Shown piece by piece: positions 52,101 through 57,152 of a stretch of DNA of 64,000 nucleotides. The DNA is from Mytilus californianus (lineage: Eukaryota > Mollusca > Bivalvia > Mytilida > Mytilidae). The position numbers were made by a program, and so were the translations under genes. The notes below the pieces were generated by a model. It saw nothing but the letters and a program-made list of their open reading frames with translations, was not told where the DNA came from and did not search any database. How positions within the stretch are numbered: the first letter of the stretch is position 1; every line of letters begins with the position of its first letter. The stretch spans positions 139,735,635 to 139,799,634 of the forward strand of contig NW_026262668.1 of the NCBI RefSeq assembly GCF_021869535.1, given 5' to 3'.

Positions 52101-55100
52101 AAGTCAAGTTTTTAATCATTGTAATATTCCAACATCTTGCTCTGACAATGAGTGGAAACAAAAACATTAATCTGGAAGAATATTATTTTGACCCCTCAAA
52201 TCAATGGTAAATTAATCACAAGACATAAACTTAGAATTTATCAAACATATCAACAATTAAATCCAAGACTTACATTTTACAAGTTTTATCCATAGTTTTC
52301 ATCCTTCTCATCAAGCATGTGAAATATTGTGTTATGGTTTATCAATGTGAATTATATTTTATTACACACAAGACTGAACTTATCATACTTCCACGAGATC
52401 ATGTTTAAATCGGTTCAACAATTAAAAATATATGAAGTAACGGGACCACAGATTTAAATACTGTGTCAATGTACCCTAAATAAATGTAATAACATATTAG
52501 AATGTAAATAGTTGGGGGTGTGAGATATGATATATTACTTCTGTCAACACAAGTTCACATTGTGTGTTTAAACCACCAGCAAAGGTATACAAAAACTCAT
52601 TTATTTCAAATAAAAAATATACTAAGATCAAGAACAGACATGAACTGTTACCTGTAATTGAACTGTGTTACCTGTAATAAAATAGTCTGCTTCTGACAGT
52701 GTCTGATGATGATTGGCACTTTTAAAGTGATCTGACAAAACGTTTTTTTGTCATTAATAAGATTTAATTGTACAACAATTTTACAAAACCTTATAATATT
52801 TGAAAAGACAATAAACATGATAAAAACCAATAAGATCACCAATGATACAAAGAAAAAAGGGAAAAAATGAAGACATAAAAGAGTACTTAGTATATTTGAC
52901 AAAAGTATTATTTTTAAATGCTTTGATTGTGATTTTCCAGTCAATTAATCTCCAATTTCATTTCCCACCATTATGTGGTGCCTTTACATTGTTCTATTCT
53001 ACTATATCTAAATTAATCATAATTATATAACTATGAGCAATAGTCAATATAGCAATAACAATAAAGACATAGTTAATTCATGTGTAAAATGATAAAATCA
53101 ATGCTATTGCCTTTCAACATCCACATCAATATGGAACCTCAGGATCACTTTACAGAGAGAACTAAAGGGTTCCAATGCAACATCCGTATTGAACTTCAGG
53201 ATCTCTTAACAGAGCAAACTAAATGGTTCCAGTGCAACCTGTACTGCAGGTCAACATAAAACTAACATTTTACTGTTTGCAGAGCAAATTTCAATGTAGA
53301 GTACAGCTTTGCTGGATTCAAACATTTTCAAAGCAGTAAATCTAAAAACATTTGATAAATAGCAGAAATTTTGAAAGTTGAATGTGAAAGGTTGTGGGAT
53401 CCATTTATGGCCTGGACAAAGACTCAAATGTATTCACTGAGGTTGTGGGATCCATTTATGGCCTGGGCAAAGACTCAAATGTATTCACTGAAGGTGTGGG
53501 ATCCATTTATGGCCTGGGCAAAGACTCAAATGTATTCACTGAGGTTGTGGGATCCATTTATGGCCTGGGCAAAGACTCAAATGTATTCACTGAGGTTGTG
53601 GGATCCATTAATGGCCTGGGCAAAGACTCAAATGTATTCACTGAGGTTGTGGGATCCATTTATGGCCTGGGCAAAGACTCAAATGTATTCACTGAGGTTG
53701 TGGGATCCATTTATGGCCTGGGCAAAGACTCAAATGTATTCACTGAAGGTGTGGGATCCATTTATGGCCTGGGCAAAGACTCAAATGTATTCACTGAGGT
53801 TGTGGGATCCATTTATGGCCTGGGCAAAGACTCAAATGTATTCACTGAGGTTGTGGGATCCAATTATGGCCTGAGCAAAGACTCAAATGTATTCACTGAA
53901 GGTGTGGGATCCATTGATGGCCTGGGCAAAGACTCAAATGTATTCACTGAGGTTGAGGGATCCATTTATGGCCTGGGCAAAGACTCAAATGTATTCACTG
54001 AGGTTGAGGGATCCATTGATGGCCTGGGCAAAGACTCAAATGTATTCACTGAGGTTGAGGGATCCATTTATGGCCTGGGCAAAGACTCAAATATATTCAT
54101 TATTTCTCTGCTTAACATGCAACAATAAGAAGTAAAATTGACAACTGCCAAGCAGGGAATCAGAATAAATGTTCTAAGTAATGTGACATGTTCTCCTGTT
54201 TGACTCAGCGATTACATGTCTTCTGAACAAAGTAGGATTGTTCAAATAATGGTGCTCATCTTCGTCTTTTAGTTTGAATTGGCAGCTGTCACATTGGCAA
54301 TCAAATAACCACATCTCATTATTTCTATATGGTACACTAACAGTTCTTGTTATAAAAAGAATGAAAAATAGAAATCCATATTATCATAATTCTCTGCACT
54401 GTGTCTCAAGTTGTGAAAAAACAGCTTAAATATGAATCTTTTTCAAATTTCCAGTCAATTCCAATTTTGTACCTCACTAAATGTGTAGACAATGTATTGT
54501 GTCCTAGATCATACTTGATCTTAATAAAGAAAACATCAATTAGTACATAATAATCAATTACTTTCAATAATATGGAATTTATCTGAATATATTATACATG
54601 TTTATATAGAGAAATGACACTTTGCTCAACAAATTTACATGAAAATGACCTTTGCCCTTTGTTCAATGTATACAGACTATTGAATTTATTATGTAATGTA
54701 AACATAAAACTTTCACTTTTAAATTTATTATCTGTAAAGCCAATATATTACTATATTTAATTTATCTAATAAAATAATAAATTCAGATTCAATTTTTCAA
54801 ACCAAGAGCACTTATTCAATTAACCACTGCATCATGAGTGTATGGGTTTTGAAAATCGGAAACATCAAATTTGATTTATTGTACAAAATGTAAAATTTTC
54901 CACCCTTATCTATAGTTTAAATCTACATTCATGCCAATGTCAAATAAAAAAGATCTTTTTCATTTGTTAAATTTCATATTAGCGATCAGGGATTAGCAAT
55001 AGAAACCTACATTTTGTTAAAGAATGAAATTTTGTCATAGCAAATCTAACTGAACTATTGATCTTGTACTACTAGAATAAAAAAAAAATGCTGATATTAT

Positions 55101-56510
55101 CTTCCCATGAAAACAATTATAAATGCACATGTACTGATATGACATGGATTGGTTGCTGTTTACATTATGTGACAGGACAATAATGGTAACCTTCAAATTG
55201 TCAAAATTATTTTAGTTTTAGTGACATAAAATATGAGTCAAAACTAATGACATGGTTCCAACACATCGATGGACTGGACATTATAAAAAGGCTTTCCTCC
55301 AACAACAAAATGAAAATTCCAATCTTTAAATATCACATTTATTATGATCATATTTTTTTTCTGCAATTGCACTTTTATGGTCTATATGTTAGATTAGGAT
55401 AATCGATTGTGGGACCAGAGAAATGTCGAAATTGTCGTAAATGACAACAAAAAATTAGACAGATAATCTAATACATGTATCTGATTAAAGGAATATCTGA
55501 AATAAGCTGAACTATGAACTAATGTTCACTAATAATACAAAAATGTATTACATGTAGTACATCATGTAGATAATGTAAACGATTAATGATAAAATGCATC
55601 ACATGCATGAAGCTACATGTAGCTACCAAATTTCAGAAGGCTATGATTTTTAGTTCATAAGAAAAATTAGACTAAAATTTGATAGGACAGACAGCTGGAG
55701 GTAAACTGCATGGAGTATTCTCCCTTCCTTCTGAATAAGGAATCAACAAACACAATTCAACTAAAAAAGGTCAATCCAGAGGCCAACATACTGTCCCAAA
55801 TGATTGACCTTAATTACCAAACAATGTACGTCAACTTATAAAGTAGCCAAATTTAAAAGTCACCACCATAAAATTTTCACATTTAATTTCTATTTCATTT
55901 ATTAATACCCTTAACAGATCCTGATCTTTACTGTAAAACATCAAATAACATAGATATAAATCCATCATTTACACAAAAATATAAAATAACATAATTTAAC
56001 CATGAGTTTGTTAAAGACTGTCTGCTGTCGATATAACTTAGTACACTATGAAAGGGAGATAACTTCTGAAGTGAGCACTTATAAGGAAGACTTCATAAAA
56101 TATTTTTGCATTTCACTCTGACTAGGGCAATACTACAATGTATAAGCCATCAAGGAGAACCTAATGAAAATTCTTCATTTCACTTCTGTCAAAAACAACT
56201 AAATCAAGACAAGTTACAGGTTCTTTACAATTTATAGAATTACAGCTAAAAAATCTCAATGTACGATCTACACCTCAATTGAGCAGCTGACATGAAATAT
56301 TTCAACAATAAACCACAAACTGTAACTAGTTCTAATTATACAATTGCAAGTCATTAGAATAATTTTGGTTCATATGAAATTGTCTTAACAGTATTTGTAA
56401 GAAAATTCTCTCATGCATTGTAAAGTATCTGATATCATCAGCAATTTGTATTTCACAACTTAATTTAAGACTTACTGTTCAGGTGAACTTTGCCTCTCAG
56501 AAGTCGGCAT
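12987..56510 (-). CDS. NEK10: NEK10-like serine/threonine (NIMA-related) protein kinase, 24 coding exons
   Basis: Complete spliced coding sequence, 1188 residues, close to the length I recall for human NEK10 (about 1170). Coding exons on the minus strand, 5' to 3': 56510-56476, 49662-49602, 49322-49102, 48790-48664, 47536-47458, 45932-45865, 45534-45455, 44933-44847, 37697-37608, 37096-36965, 36619-36532, 30954-30595, 30189-30016, 29746-29605, 22517-22396, 20326-20224, 19699-19621, 19370-19241, 17974-17904, 17686-17537, 16509-16292, 15754-15129, 14134-14002, 13177-12987. Domains: armadillo-like helices about 80-470; kinase about 504-765 with GSGAFG (510-515), Lys533, Glu559, HRDLAPKN (638-645), DFG (658-660) and CPE (683-685); coiled coil about 770-800; conserved RQISDP/QLHKI/QLPP block in exon 22; GGVTYEQMQ near the end. 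The family is linked to DNA-damage checkpoint signalling and motile-cilium biology in vertebrates; a role here is inferred. The catalytic-loop Lys of HRDLKP is Ala, and the family deviates here too (Thr in human, from memory). Identity very sure; exact exon edges sure from phase agreement. Confidence 0.95.
13670..13957 (-). mobile_element. Composite inverted-end element, A half, in NEK10 intron 23
   Basis: In the minus direction starts GAGAATGGAAATGGGGAATG, then GTCAAAGAGACAACAACCCG, the GAGCAGAC...GAAGGTCACCAACAGG segment and AGGGGC..., finishing near GGCTCCTGACTTGGGACAGG. It is about 285 bp, non-coding, and also present at 57797-58090 and in part at 17055, 18845, 36826 and 46303. Confidence 0.75.
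14002..14134 (-). CDS. NEK10: NEK10 exon 23 (residues 1082-1126)
   Basis: Acceptor GTTTTAG, donor CTTG|GTTTGT (phase 1, a weaker donor). Encodes MCGSREVIDLNLGPVDSGSR and SSSTSSQDKENMSDGE. The phase fits both neighbours. It is poorly conserved, so this exon rests on splice sites and frame rather than similarity. Confidence 0.8.
14630..14928. repeat. Interleaved inverted repeats (A-B-A'-B') in NEK10 intron 22
   Basis: Arm A (14630-14683) is reverse-complemented almost perfectly at 14773-14826. Arm B (14684-14782) is reverse-complemented at about 14827-14928, including its run of ten T matched by ten A. The order A, B, A', B' is interleaved rather than a simple fold-back, so only one pair can form a hairpin unless a pseudoknot-like fold forms. 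Confidence 0.9.
15129..15754 (-). CDS. NEK10: NEK10 exon 22 (residues 873-1081; Ser-rich linker and conserved C-terminal block)
   Basis: Acceptor TTTCAG, donor AAAG|GTAAGA; 626 bp. Starts TSDDDDSYNSSENDS, continues with a Ser/Asn/Lys-rich low-conservation linker, and ends with RRVRQISDPILQMLHQLHKI, YITQLPPTLRPHTKRRMIER and NLKSELKK, which is strongly conserved across the family. Overlapping frames in this interval are shadows. Confidence 0.96.
16292..16509 (-). CDS. NEK10: NEK10 exon 21 (residues 800-873)
   Basis: Acceptor TTTTTTTTAG, donor GAGAG-type AGAG|GTATGA (phase 1). Encodes HYFEANQNMQNYHRLFVLSQ, the counterpart of the vertebrate RYFMEANRN segment, then an acidic linker ending DLDDNERG. 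Confidence 0.93.
17055..17305 (-). mobile_element. Composite inverted-end element, A half (intron 20)
   Basis: Same family as 13670-13957: on the plus strand GGCCTTTGTTAGTCTTGTAT, GGGGCCAGCTGAAGGACGCC and CTTTGACACATTCCCCATTT. It creates the spurious minus-strand frame beginning MGNVSKRQQP. Confidence 0.75.
17537..17686 (-). CDS. NEK10: NEK10 exon 20 (residues 750-800; end of kinase, coiled coil)
   Basis: Acceptor TTTTAG, donor AAAG|GTACAG (phase 2). Encodes SPEKRPDIVEV, the conserved Arg of the kinase helix I region, then STMEKKLEKERNKAQR, a charged coiled-coil start as in other NEK10 proteins. Confidence 0.94.
17904..17974 (-). CDS. NEK10: NEK10 exon 19 (residues 727-750)
   Basis: Acceptor TTTTCAG, donor AAC|GTAAGT (phase 2). 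Encodes YDPIPSGTYTDRLINVA, the C-lobe stretch equivalent to YEPVPEGIYS in vertebrates. Confidence 0.93.
18547..18675. repeat. 63-bp tandem duplication (intron 18)
   Basis: GAGGTCACAATGAAGTGAAA begins at 18551 and again at 18614. The two ~60-bp copies are essentially identical, indicating a recent duplication. It does not touch an exon. Confidence 0.93.
18845..18990 (-). mobile_element. Composite inverted-end element, A-half fragment (intron 18)
   Basis: GGGGACCAGCTGAAGCCCGC through CTCTTTGACACATTCCCTGT, about 145 bp and more diverged than the other copies. Confidence 0.65.
19241..19370 (-). CDS. NEK10: NEK10 exon 18 (residues 683-726; CPE and kinase C-lobe)
   Basis: Acceptor TTTTCAG, donor AAG|GTTAGT. 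Encodes CPEIVQNQPYGEKADVWALG, then CILYQMCMLKPPFYSDNML: the APE-equivalent CPE and the DxWxxG of helix F. The frame seen beyond the donor is intron read-through. Confidence 0.97.
19621..19699 (-). CDS. NEK10: NEK10 exon 17 (residues 657-683; DFG and activation loop)
   Basis: Acceptor TTTCAG, donor GTG|GTAAGT (phase 2). Encodes DFGLAKQKRSDCSKMTSVVG. The metal-binding DFG is 658-660, and candidate activation-loop phosphosites are Thr673 and Ser674. Confidence 0.96.
20224..20326 (-). CDS. NEK10: NEK10 exon 16 (residues 623-657; catalytic loop)
   Basis: Acceptor TTTCAG, donor ATTA|GTAAGT (phase 1). Encodes LALRYLHKEKGILHRDLAPK followed by N and IMLGENDKVTI. Asp640 and Asn645 of the catalytic loop are intact; the canonical Lys two residues after the Asp is Ala642. 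Confidence 0.97.
20671..21970 (+). mobile_element. ~1.3-kb non-autonomous element with hairpin ends and duplicated ~490-bp core (intron 15)
   Basis: Starts with hairpin-forming GAGGCTCTAAAGAGCCTGTG and CGCTCACCTTGG. Inside are two tandem ~490-bp units, each with AACTCCTTAAGGGGTCAA, TTGACTTATTTGTAG and a GCCATCTTGGTT segment (about 20930-21300 and 21420-21790). It ends with GACGGACGACGGACACGG and the hairpin GGCCCTTTGGGCC before GGTGAGCTAAT. No open frame of substance. The outer ends share GCTCACCT in inverted orientation. A fragment of the family lies at 31243-31345. Confidence 0.75.
22396..22517 (-). CDS. NEK10: NEK10 exon 15 (residues 582-622; kinase hinge)
   Basis: Acceptor TTTTCAG, donor CAG|GTTGGT. 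Encodes QKLYIVMELIDGVPLEEHL, the hinge after beta-5, and DRIWKILMQ. Confidence 0.96.
22708..22768. other. Nested hairpin (intron 14)
   Basis: AGCGCTTAACTGAT is mirrored by ATCAGCTAAGCGCT with one mismatch. An inner GATCTTTAAAAGATC palindrome makes a second stem in the loop. Confidence 0.6.
22880..23515. repeat. ~31-bp minisatellite, progenitor block (intron 14)
   Basis: About 20 diverged units of GAGTATTTGGTGACCTGTAG followed by ATGTTGTTTAA. The last five units before 23490 are nearly identical (GTGACATGTAGATGTTGGTT). The block grades into the 35-bp variant at 23491-23520, so the two share ancestry. Confidence 0.92.
23516..29455. repeat. 35-bp minisatellite with higher-order duplications (intron 14)
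   Basis: About 170 units of GATGACCTGTAGATGAAGAG plus TTTTAGAATGTTTTT. Segment 23491 to about 25150 recurs at +3002 bp (26493 to about 28150). A second duplication has an offset of 938 bp (24951 to about 25540 recurs at 25889 to about 26480). Rare marker units (ATGTTTCGGTGACC) stand at 24951, 25889, 27953 and 29418. Read on the transcribed minus strand each unit contains CTCTTCATCTACAG|G, an acceptor-like motif. Confidence 0.95.
29605..29746 (-). CDS. NEK10: NEK10 exon 14 (residues 535-582; kinase helix C)
   Basis: Acceptor TATAG, donor GAGA|GTAAGT (phase 1). Encodes NPSFGKNSLERD, GEIMNEIAIIKEQ (Glu559 is the likely helix-C salt-bridge residue) and HPNVVRFLKTFVE. The following intron is 7.1 kb and is filled by the 32/35-bp array. 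Confidence 0.96.
29822..30045 (-). repeat. Triplicated exon 13 end and donor, 84-85 bp period
   Basis: TACATATTG markers at 29822, 29906 and 29991 set the period. The copy at 29991-30045 contains the true end of exon 13 and its donor. The other two are intronic and carry CAACAGTT...AAAAGAG|GTGAAA and CAACAGTT...AAAAGAT|GTTAAA, so one keeps a plausible donor. Confidence 0.9.
30016..30189 (-). CDS. NEK10: NEK10 exon 13 (residues 477-534; kinase glycine loop)
   Basis: Acceptor TTTCAG, donor GAG|GTAAAT; 174 bp, phase 0 at both ends. Encodes RYIGDYAVFELLGSGAFGSV and FLALKE: the ATP-binding glycine loop (510-515) and the catalytic Lys533. Its last ~35 bp plus donor are present twice more in the intron (29822-29990). 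Confidence 0.97.
30595..30954 (-). CDS. NEK10: NEK10 exon 12 (residues 357-476)
   Basis: Acceptor TTTACAG, donor CGG|GTAAGT; 360 bp, phase 0 at both ends. Contains CAALMELVLNDANGQ, FRALRFTFSMERNRRLFKRL and FPPDLFDMFISVGHYIKD, the last armadillo repeats before the kinase. The intron side of the acceptor is duplicated 51 bp further upstream. Confidence 0.96.
30953..31027 (-). repeat. Duplicated exon 12 acceptor, 51 bp apart
   Basis: GACTGTAAATAAATG with CATTATTA occurs at 30953 (spanning the exon 12 acceptor) and again at 31004. On the minus strand both read TTTATTTACAG|TC. Confidence 0.8.
31243..31345. mobile_element. Fragment of the 20671-type element (intron 11)
   Basis: GGCTCTAAAAAGTCTTTTTT, GCTCACCTAGGTCTATTTGC and, further on, ATCAAGTGAGCC resemble the start and end hairpins of the element at 20671-21970. 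The core is missing. Confidence 0.5.
31789..31945. repeat. (TC)n microsatellites
   Basis: Three CT-rich runs (about 31789-31815, 31836-31885 and 31923-31942). A minus-strand frame opening MQRERERERD is produced by this repeat and is not a gene. Confidence 0.85.
32471..34373 (+). mobile_element. ~1.9-kb non-autonomous element with ATACGACCGC inverted ends (intron 11)
   Basis: The left end has GATACGACCGCAGAGGTCG; the right end reads CGCAAAATTTTTGCGGTCGT then AT, giving the inverted terminal motif ATACGACCGC. Inside are a ~120-bp tandem array (32650-33290: CTAAATACATGG, AGATTCAGCATATCAAAGAA), a ~34-bp array (33345-33530: CAATACTGTGCAATTGA), an A/C homopolymer stretch near 33640-33690, and a ~135-bp array (33690-34270: CCAACCTTCCCTTTGTG), followed by an ACGACG microsatellite. 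No enzyme is encoded; the open frames across it are repeat artefacts. Confidence 0.75.
34420..34625 (-). mobile_element. Partial copy of the 5828-type element (intron 11)
   Basis: In reverse orientation it carries one core unit (CATAACTTGGAACGGTAAAA, GGCAAACTAAAGTTACAGAA) between a GATGCCCCTGCTTGC end and an ACGTACAGACTGACAAGGG microsatellite-side end. Confidence 0.65.
34970..36290 (-). mobile_element. Degenerate reverse-transcriptase element, copy 3 (intron 11)
   Basis: An older relative of copies 1 and 2, in the same orientation as NEK10. Minus-strand frame 36286-35891 contains MLEFLIDNIFVEFGG, GIPMGMNCAPLLADLL, FRYIDDVLSINN (catalytic pair intact) and PPELEIKETTD, then hits a stop. The coding signal resumes in another frame from about 35860 to 35560 (IYDKRDDFNFE, AAYGIYISQLVQYSRAC, SRKLMNRGY, FLKRFIILVDKYSVS). 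At least one stop and one frameshift lie near 35880-35890, so it is inactive. The rest, down to about 34970, is probably its non-coding 3' tail. Confidence 0.8.
36532..36619 (-). CDS. NEK10: NEK10 exon 11 (residues 327-356)
   Basis: Acceptor TTTCAG, donor GAT|GTAAGT. Opens with DRTFV, matching the DRNFV recalled for vertebrate NEK10, then a low-complexity linker (ENSEGPASAGAHG). Confidence 0.88.
36826..36884 (-). mobile_element. A-half end fragment (intron 10)
   Basis: TCTGCTCTATGGTGGGGTTG through TTTGACACATTCCCTGTTTC matches only the terminal ~60 bp of the composite inverted-end family. Confidence 0.65.
36965..37096 (-). CDS. NEK10: NEK10 exon 10 (residues 283-327)
   Basis: Acceptor TTTCAG, donor CA|GTAAGT (phase 2). 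Encodes LHSDNVNLLWHVVWCLAQLC, EDPVASKEIR and GGIPLLLSLL. This is one of the most conserved armadillo units of the family. Confidence 0.95.
37608..37697 (-). CDS. NEK10: NEK10 exon 9 (residues 253-283)
   Basis: Acceptor TTCGTTAG, donor CAG|GTAAAT (phase 2). Encodes LAAKLLQFMCQD and HDGIPILLS, an armadillo repeat. It lies about 7.1 kb of intron downstream of exon 8. Confidence 0.92.
38108..44846 (-). repeat. 73-bp minisatellite, about 92 copies, built on the NEK10 exon 8 donor
   Basis: CTTACTTTCTGTCATTCC-headed units (for example at 38537 and 38610) with a period of 73 bp and low divergence; the commonest variants are AAATACATT, AAAAACATT or AGATACATT. On the transcribed strand each full unit reads ACAGAAA|GTAAGTTGGAGTAG, a consensus 5' splice site. 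The last unit merges at 44846/44847 with the real exon 8 donor (CAAAAA|GTAAGTTGGAGTAG). Two units (near 39105 and 39527) and one near 42778 have internal deletions; the first two lose the donor motif. Confidence 0.97.
44847..44933 (-). CDS. NEK10: NEK10 exon 8 (residues 224-253)
   Basis: Acceptor TTTCAG, donor AAAAA|GTAAGT (phase 2). Encodes CIEILLIIVQEYDNLSKK. The 73-bp minisatellite begins exactly at this donor and each unit repeats the donor hexamer and its downstream bases. Confidence 0.92.
45120..45287. repeat. 56-bp tandem repeat, 3 copies (intron 7)
   Basis: ATATGAGACAGACGCTACCT at 45125, 45181 and 45237. The copies are identical over nearly the whole unit, so the expansion is recent. 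Confidence 0.95.
45455..45534 (-). CDS. NEK10: NEK10 exon 7 (residues 198-224)
   Basis: Acceptor TTTCAG, donor AAG|GTAATA (phase 2). Encodes LVLLLHASD and SLYALIGLAQ, a typical armadillo H2-H3 helix pattern. Confidence 0.9.
45865..45932 (-). CDS. NEK10: NEK10 exon 6 (residues 175-197)
   Basis: Acceptor TTTACAG, donor AAT|GTAAGT. Encodes IIQKISAIGEQREWLIEYEA, the counterpart of the KDQREWV segment recalled for vertebrate NEK10. Confidence 0.9.
45957..46302. repeat. 222-bp duplicated segment (intron 5)
   Basis: ACATAGATTTATA, TACTTTTGGAGAGT, CAAAGTGTCCCATG and AATCATGCT occur from 45960 and again from 46182. The first copy continues through ACAAGAATATGTGTTCATTG. In the second copy that continuation is displaced to about 46731 by the element at 46303-46726. 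Confidence 0.85.
46303..46726 (+). mobile_element. Complete composite inverted-end element (A+B halves), ~424 bp
   Basis: Its boundaries are given by the uninterrupted duplicate nearby: CATGCTACTTTGCTACAG at the empty site against CATGCT, element, TTTGTTACAAATT here. It begins AAAATTGAGAATGGAAATGG and ends ATACCACATCTTC with a T-rich tail. The start GGGGAATATGTCAAAGAGAC and the reverse complement of the end (GTGGTATATGATTGCCAATG then AGAC) form an imperfect ~30-bp inverted pair. It encodes nothing convincing and looks like a MITE. The target duplication is unclear (a TA is possible). Confidence 0.8.
46727..47420. mobile_element. Degenerate dispersed repeat related to 56884-57152 (intron 5)
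   Basis: ACAAGAATATGTGTTCATTG, then repeated themes GGTCAGAACCCTAATTTGGC, AAGAACNNGTGT, AAGTTTCAAG and ACAACTTCAT in three loose rounds (about 46740, 47040 and 47210). Old and non-coding. Confidence 0.5.
47458..47536 (-). CDS. NEK10: NEK10 exon 5 (residues 149-175)
   Basis: Acceptor TTGCAG, donor TCAA|GTAAGT (phase 1). Encodes YLRYGESPYIVDILKEM, a helix pair in the armadillo region. Confidence 0.9.
47665..48255. repeat. 36-bp minisatellite, about 16 copies (intron 4)
   Basis: Units of GGATATCCAGATATCACTTC plus ACATGTATTCAAGGTA. Each has overlapping short palindromes (GGATATCC, GATATC). The period is 12 codons, so both strands show spurious repetitive frames. Confidence 0.93.
48560..48724 (-). 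repeat. Exon 4 end and donor duplicated into intron 4
   Basis: TAGATCTCT/TAAGATCTCT anchors at 48578, 48649 and 48715 mark three copies 66-71 bp apart. The 48659-48724 copy is coding (RDLTYQKQFYQLNGLKSLSD then the donor). The next reads RDLTYQKQF and then goes out of frame, with its own ATT|GTAAGA. The third is truncated. Confidence 0.9.
48664..48790 (-). CDS. NEK10: NEK10 exon 4 (residues 106-148)
   Basis: Acceptor TTTTTTCAG, donor GAT|GTAAGT. Encodes EWIIQAPPKNIF, SCLRILMRD and LNGLKSLSD, an armadillo-type helix set. The last ~60 bp and the donor are repeated in the intron (see 48560-48724). Confidence 0.92.
49102..49322 (-). CDS. NEK10: NEK10 exon 3 (residues 33-106)
   Basis: Acceptor TATTTTAG, donor GA|GTGAGT (phase 2). 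Contains ESVALEKFRSRYQSERNFS and FTALIKYRLCC, the conserved N-terminal block before the armadillo helices. Confidence 0.9.
49411..49650 (-). repeat. Degenerate repeats of exon 2 sequence in intron 2
   Basis: The exon 2 stretch GGTGTATTTATTAGGTGTAA (about 49618) has three looser relatives in the adjacent intron: TTGTTAATAAGGTGTAAGAG (about 49413), GGTGAATTTATTTGATGTAA (about 49477) and GGTGAATTTATTAAGTATAA (about 49545). The three intron copies are followed by a TATCCACTA-like motif. Confidence 0.65.
49602..49662 (-). CDS. NEK10: NEK10 exon 2 (residues 12-32)
   Basis: TTTTTCAG acceptor, CAG|GTAAGT donor. Encodes NLNNLLHLINTPASKQQ, comparable to the start of vertebrate NEK10 (SKQQLP motif completed by exon 3). 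Only this frame is open throughout and fits the phases on both sides. Decayed copies of part of this exon lie in the intron just downstream (49411-49590). Confidence 0.85.
49975..50253 (+). mobile_element. Diverged B-half of the composite element (intron 1)
   Basis: CCTTTCCTAAGCCAGTGCTT, TTGTTGAAGGCCCTATGGTG and TTATTGGCAACTATACCACA align with the B half at 46440-46712 but with many changes. Confidence 0.6.
50262..50345. repeat. 42-bp tandem duplication (intron 1)
   Basis: CATTACCTTTTTGGCTGTTC with CATGNCTCAGTTTGACAAC occurs twice in a row. Confidence 0.9.
50346..53114 (-). other. Unique AT-rich part of NEK10 intron 1
   Basis: No exon-like frame with fitting splice sites, no RNA gene and no repeat above the short-motif level. 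Short ORFs on both strands here (for example 52648-53030) are AT-rich and lack domains. Confidence 0.5.
53115..53240. repeat. ~68-bp duplicated segment (intron 1)
   Basis: CAACATCCACATCAATATGG, TCAGGATCACTTTACAGAG and GGTTCCAATG are repeated as CAACATCCGTATTGAACTTC, AGGATCTCTTAACAGAG and GGTTCCAGTG. Confidence 0.75.
53391..54096. repeat. 51-bp minisatellite, about 14 copies (intron 1)
   Basis: Units of GTTGTGGGATCCATTTATGG, CCTGGGCAAAGACTC and AAATGTATTCACTGAG. The period is 17 codons. More than one plus-strand frame stays open across it (one reads GSIYGLGKDSNVFTEVV repeats for 244 residues), because no unit contains a stop in those frames. It lies in a NEK10 intron on the opposite strand, with no flanking gene structure, so I treat it as a minisatellite and not a protein gene. 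Confidence 0.93.
54170..54325 (+). mobile_element. Strongly diverged B-half fragment (intron 1)
   Basis: AATTGGCAGCTGTCACATTG, GCAATCAAATAACCACATCT recall the B-half end (CATTGGCAATCATATACCAC). Weak but colinear. Confidence 0.4.
54330..56470 (-). other. Unique AT-rich part of NEK10 intron 1
   Basis: No gene, exon or repeat family is recognised. Only short palindromes such as AGCTACATGTAGCT near 55610 are visible. Confidence 0.5.
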
Positions 56511-56594
56511 AATTCTGGACGGAATTTGTAAGGATAAGGAACCTCGCAATCTTCTTCTTCACATGATGTCCCAAGGTAAGTTTTACATAGTTAA
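56476..56594 (-). CDS. NEK10: NEK10 exon 1 (first coding exon; start codon at 56508-56510)
   Basis: The acceptor TTTTTCAG at its 5' edge shows there is at least one further non-coding exon upstream. 56594-56511 is 5' UTR. The first ATG in the correct frame is at 56510 and opens MPTSERQSSPE; an in-frame TGA lies about 18 codons upstream, so this start is firm. The donor is ACA|GTAAGT, phase 2, matching exon 2. Confidence 0.85.
56511..56594 (-). other. NEK10: NEK10 5' UTR portion of exon 1
   Basis: Between the acceptor at 56595-56596 and the ATG. It has an in-frame TGA upstream of the start. A different frame is open across most of this exon (CKTYLGTSCEEEDC...), but it has no ATG, follows a TAA, and does not splice in phase to exon 2. 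Confidence 0.75.
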
Positions 56595-56883
56595 CTGAAA
56601 AACAAACATTTATGTGTAAAACAATCATATTTATAATCCAAATTGAATCATCACTCAGTATTCATGCTTACTAATACATTTGTAAACTTAAGTATCATCT
56701 GACTCAGTCAATAAACATCTAATATCAAATTTGTGATTTCAAAATAATGTGTTAAATCTGTCTATACTGTCAGAACAGAATCAAAATAATTAAAATTGCA
56801 TTTTCATGCATCAGAAAGGTTATATGAAGTAGGAATAAAACCTGAACATATTAATGAGAACAACCTACCCCATAATTAAACAA

Positions 56884-57152
56884 CAACAAGAATGTGTCCA
56901 TAGTACATGGATGCCCCACTCGCACTATCATTTTCTATGTTCAGTGGACTGTGATATTGGGGTCAAAACTCTAATTTGGCATTAAAATTAGAAAGATCAT
57001 ACCATAGGGAACATGTGTACTAAGTTTCAAGTTGATTGGACTTCAACTTCATCAAAAACTACCTTGACCAAAAACTTTAACCTGAAGCGGGACAGATGGA
57101 CGAACGGACGGATGCACAGACCGAAAAACATAATACCCCTAGTTGGAGCATA
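56884..57152 (+). mobile_element. Dispersed bivalve-type repeat with GGACGGACGG-like end
   Basis: CAACAAGAATGTGTCCATAG, CATGGATGCCCCACTCGCAC, ACTAAGTTTCAAGTTGATTG, CTACCTTGACCAAAAACTTT, then a short ACGGACGG microsatellite and AATACCCCTAGTTGGAGCAT. Same family as the worn copies at 46080-46150 and 46727-47420. Non-coding. Confidence 0.6.

Noticed and set aside
53394-54128. Plus-strand repeat-protein gene (244 residues)
   Set aside because: Overlapping plus frames are open, the frame is wholly minisatellite, and no splice or domain context supports it. Kept as a finding only.
56476-56590. Alternative reading frame CKTYLGTSCEEEDCEVPYPY in exon 1
   Set aside because: No ATG, preceded by an in-frame TAA within the exon, and it does not join exon 2 in an open frame.
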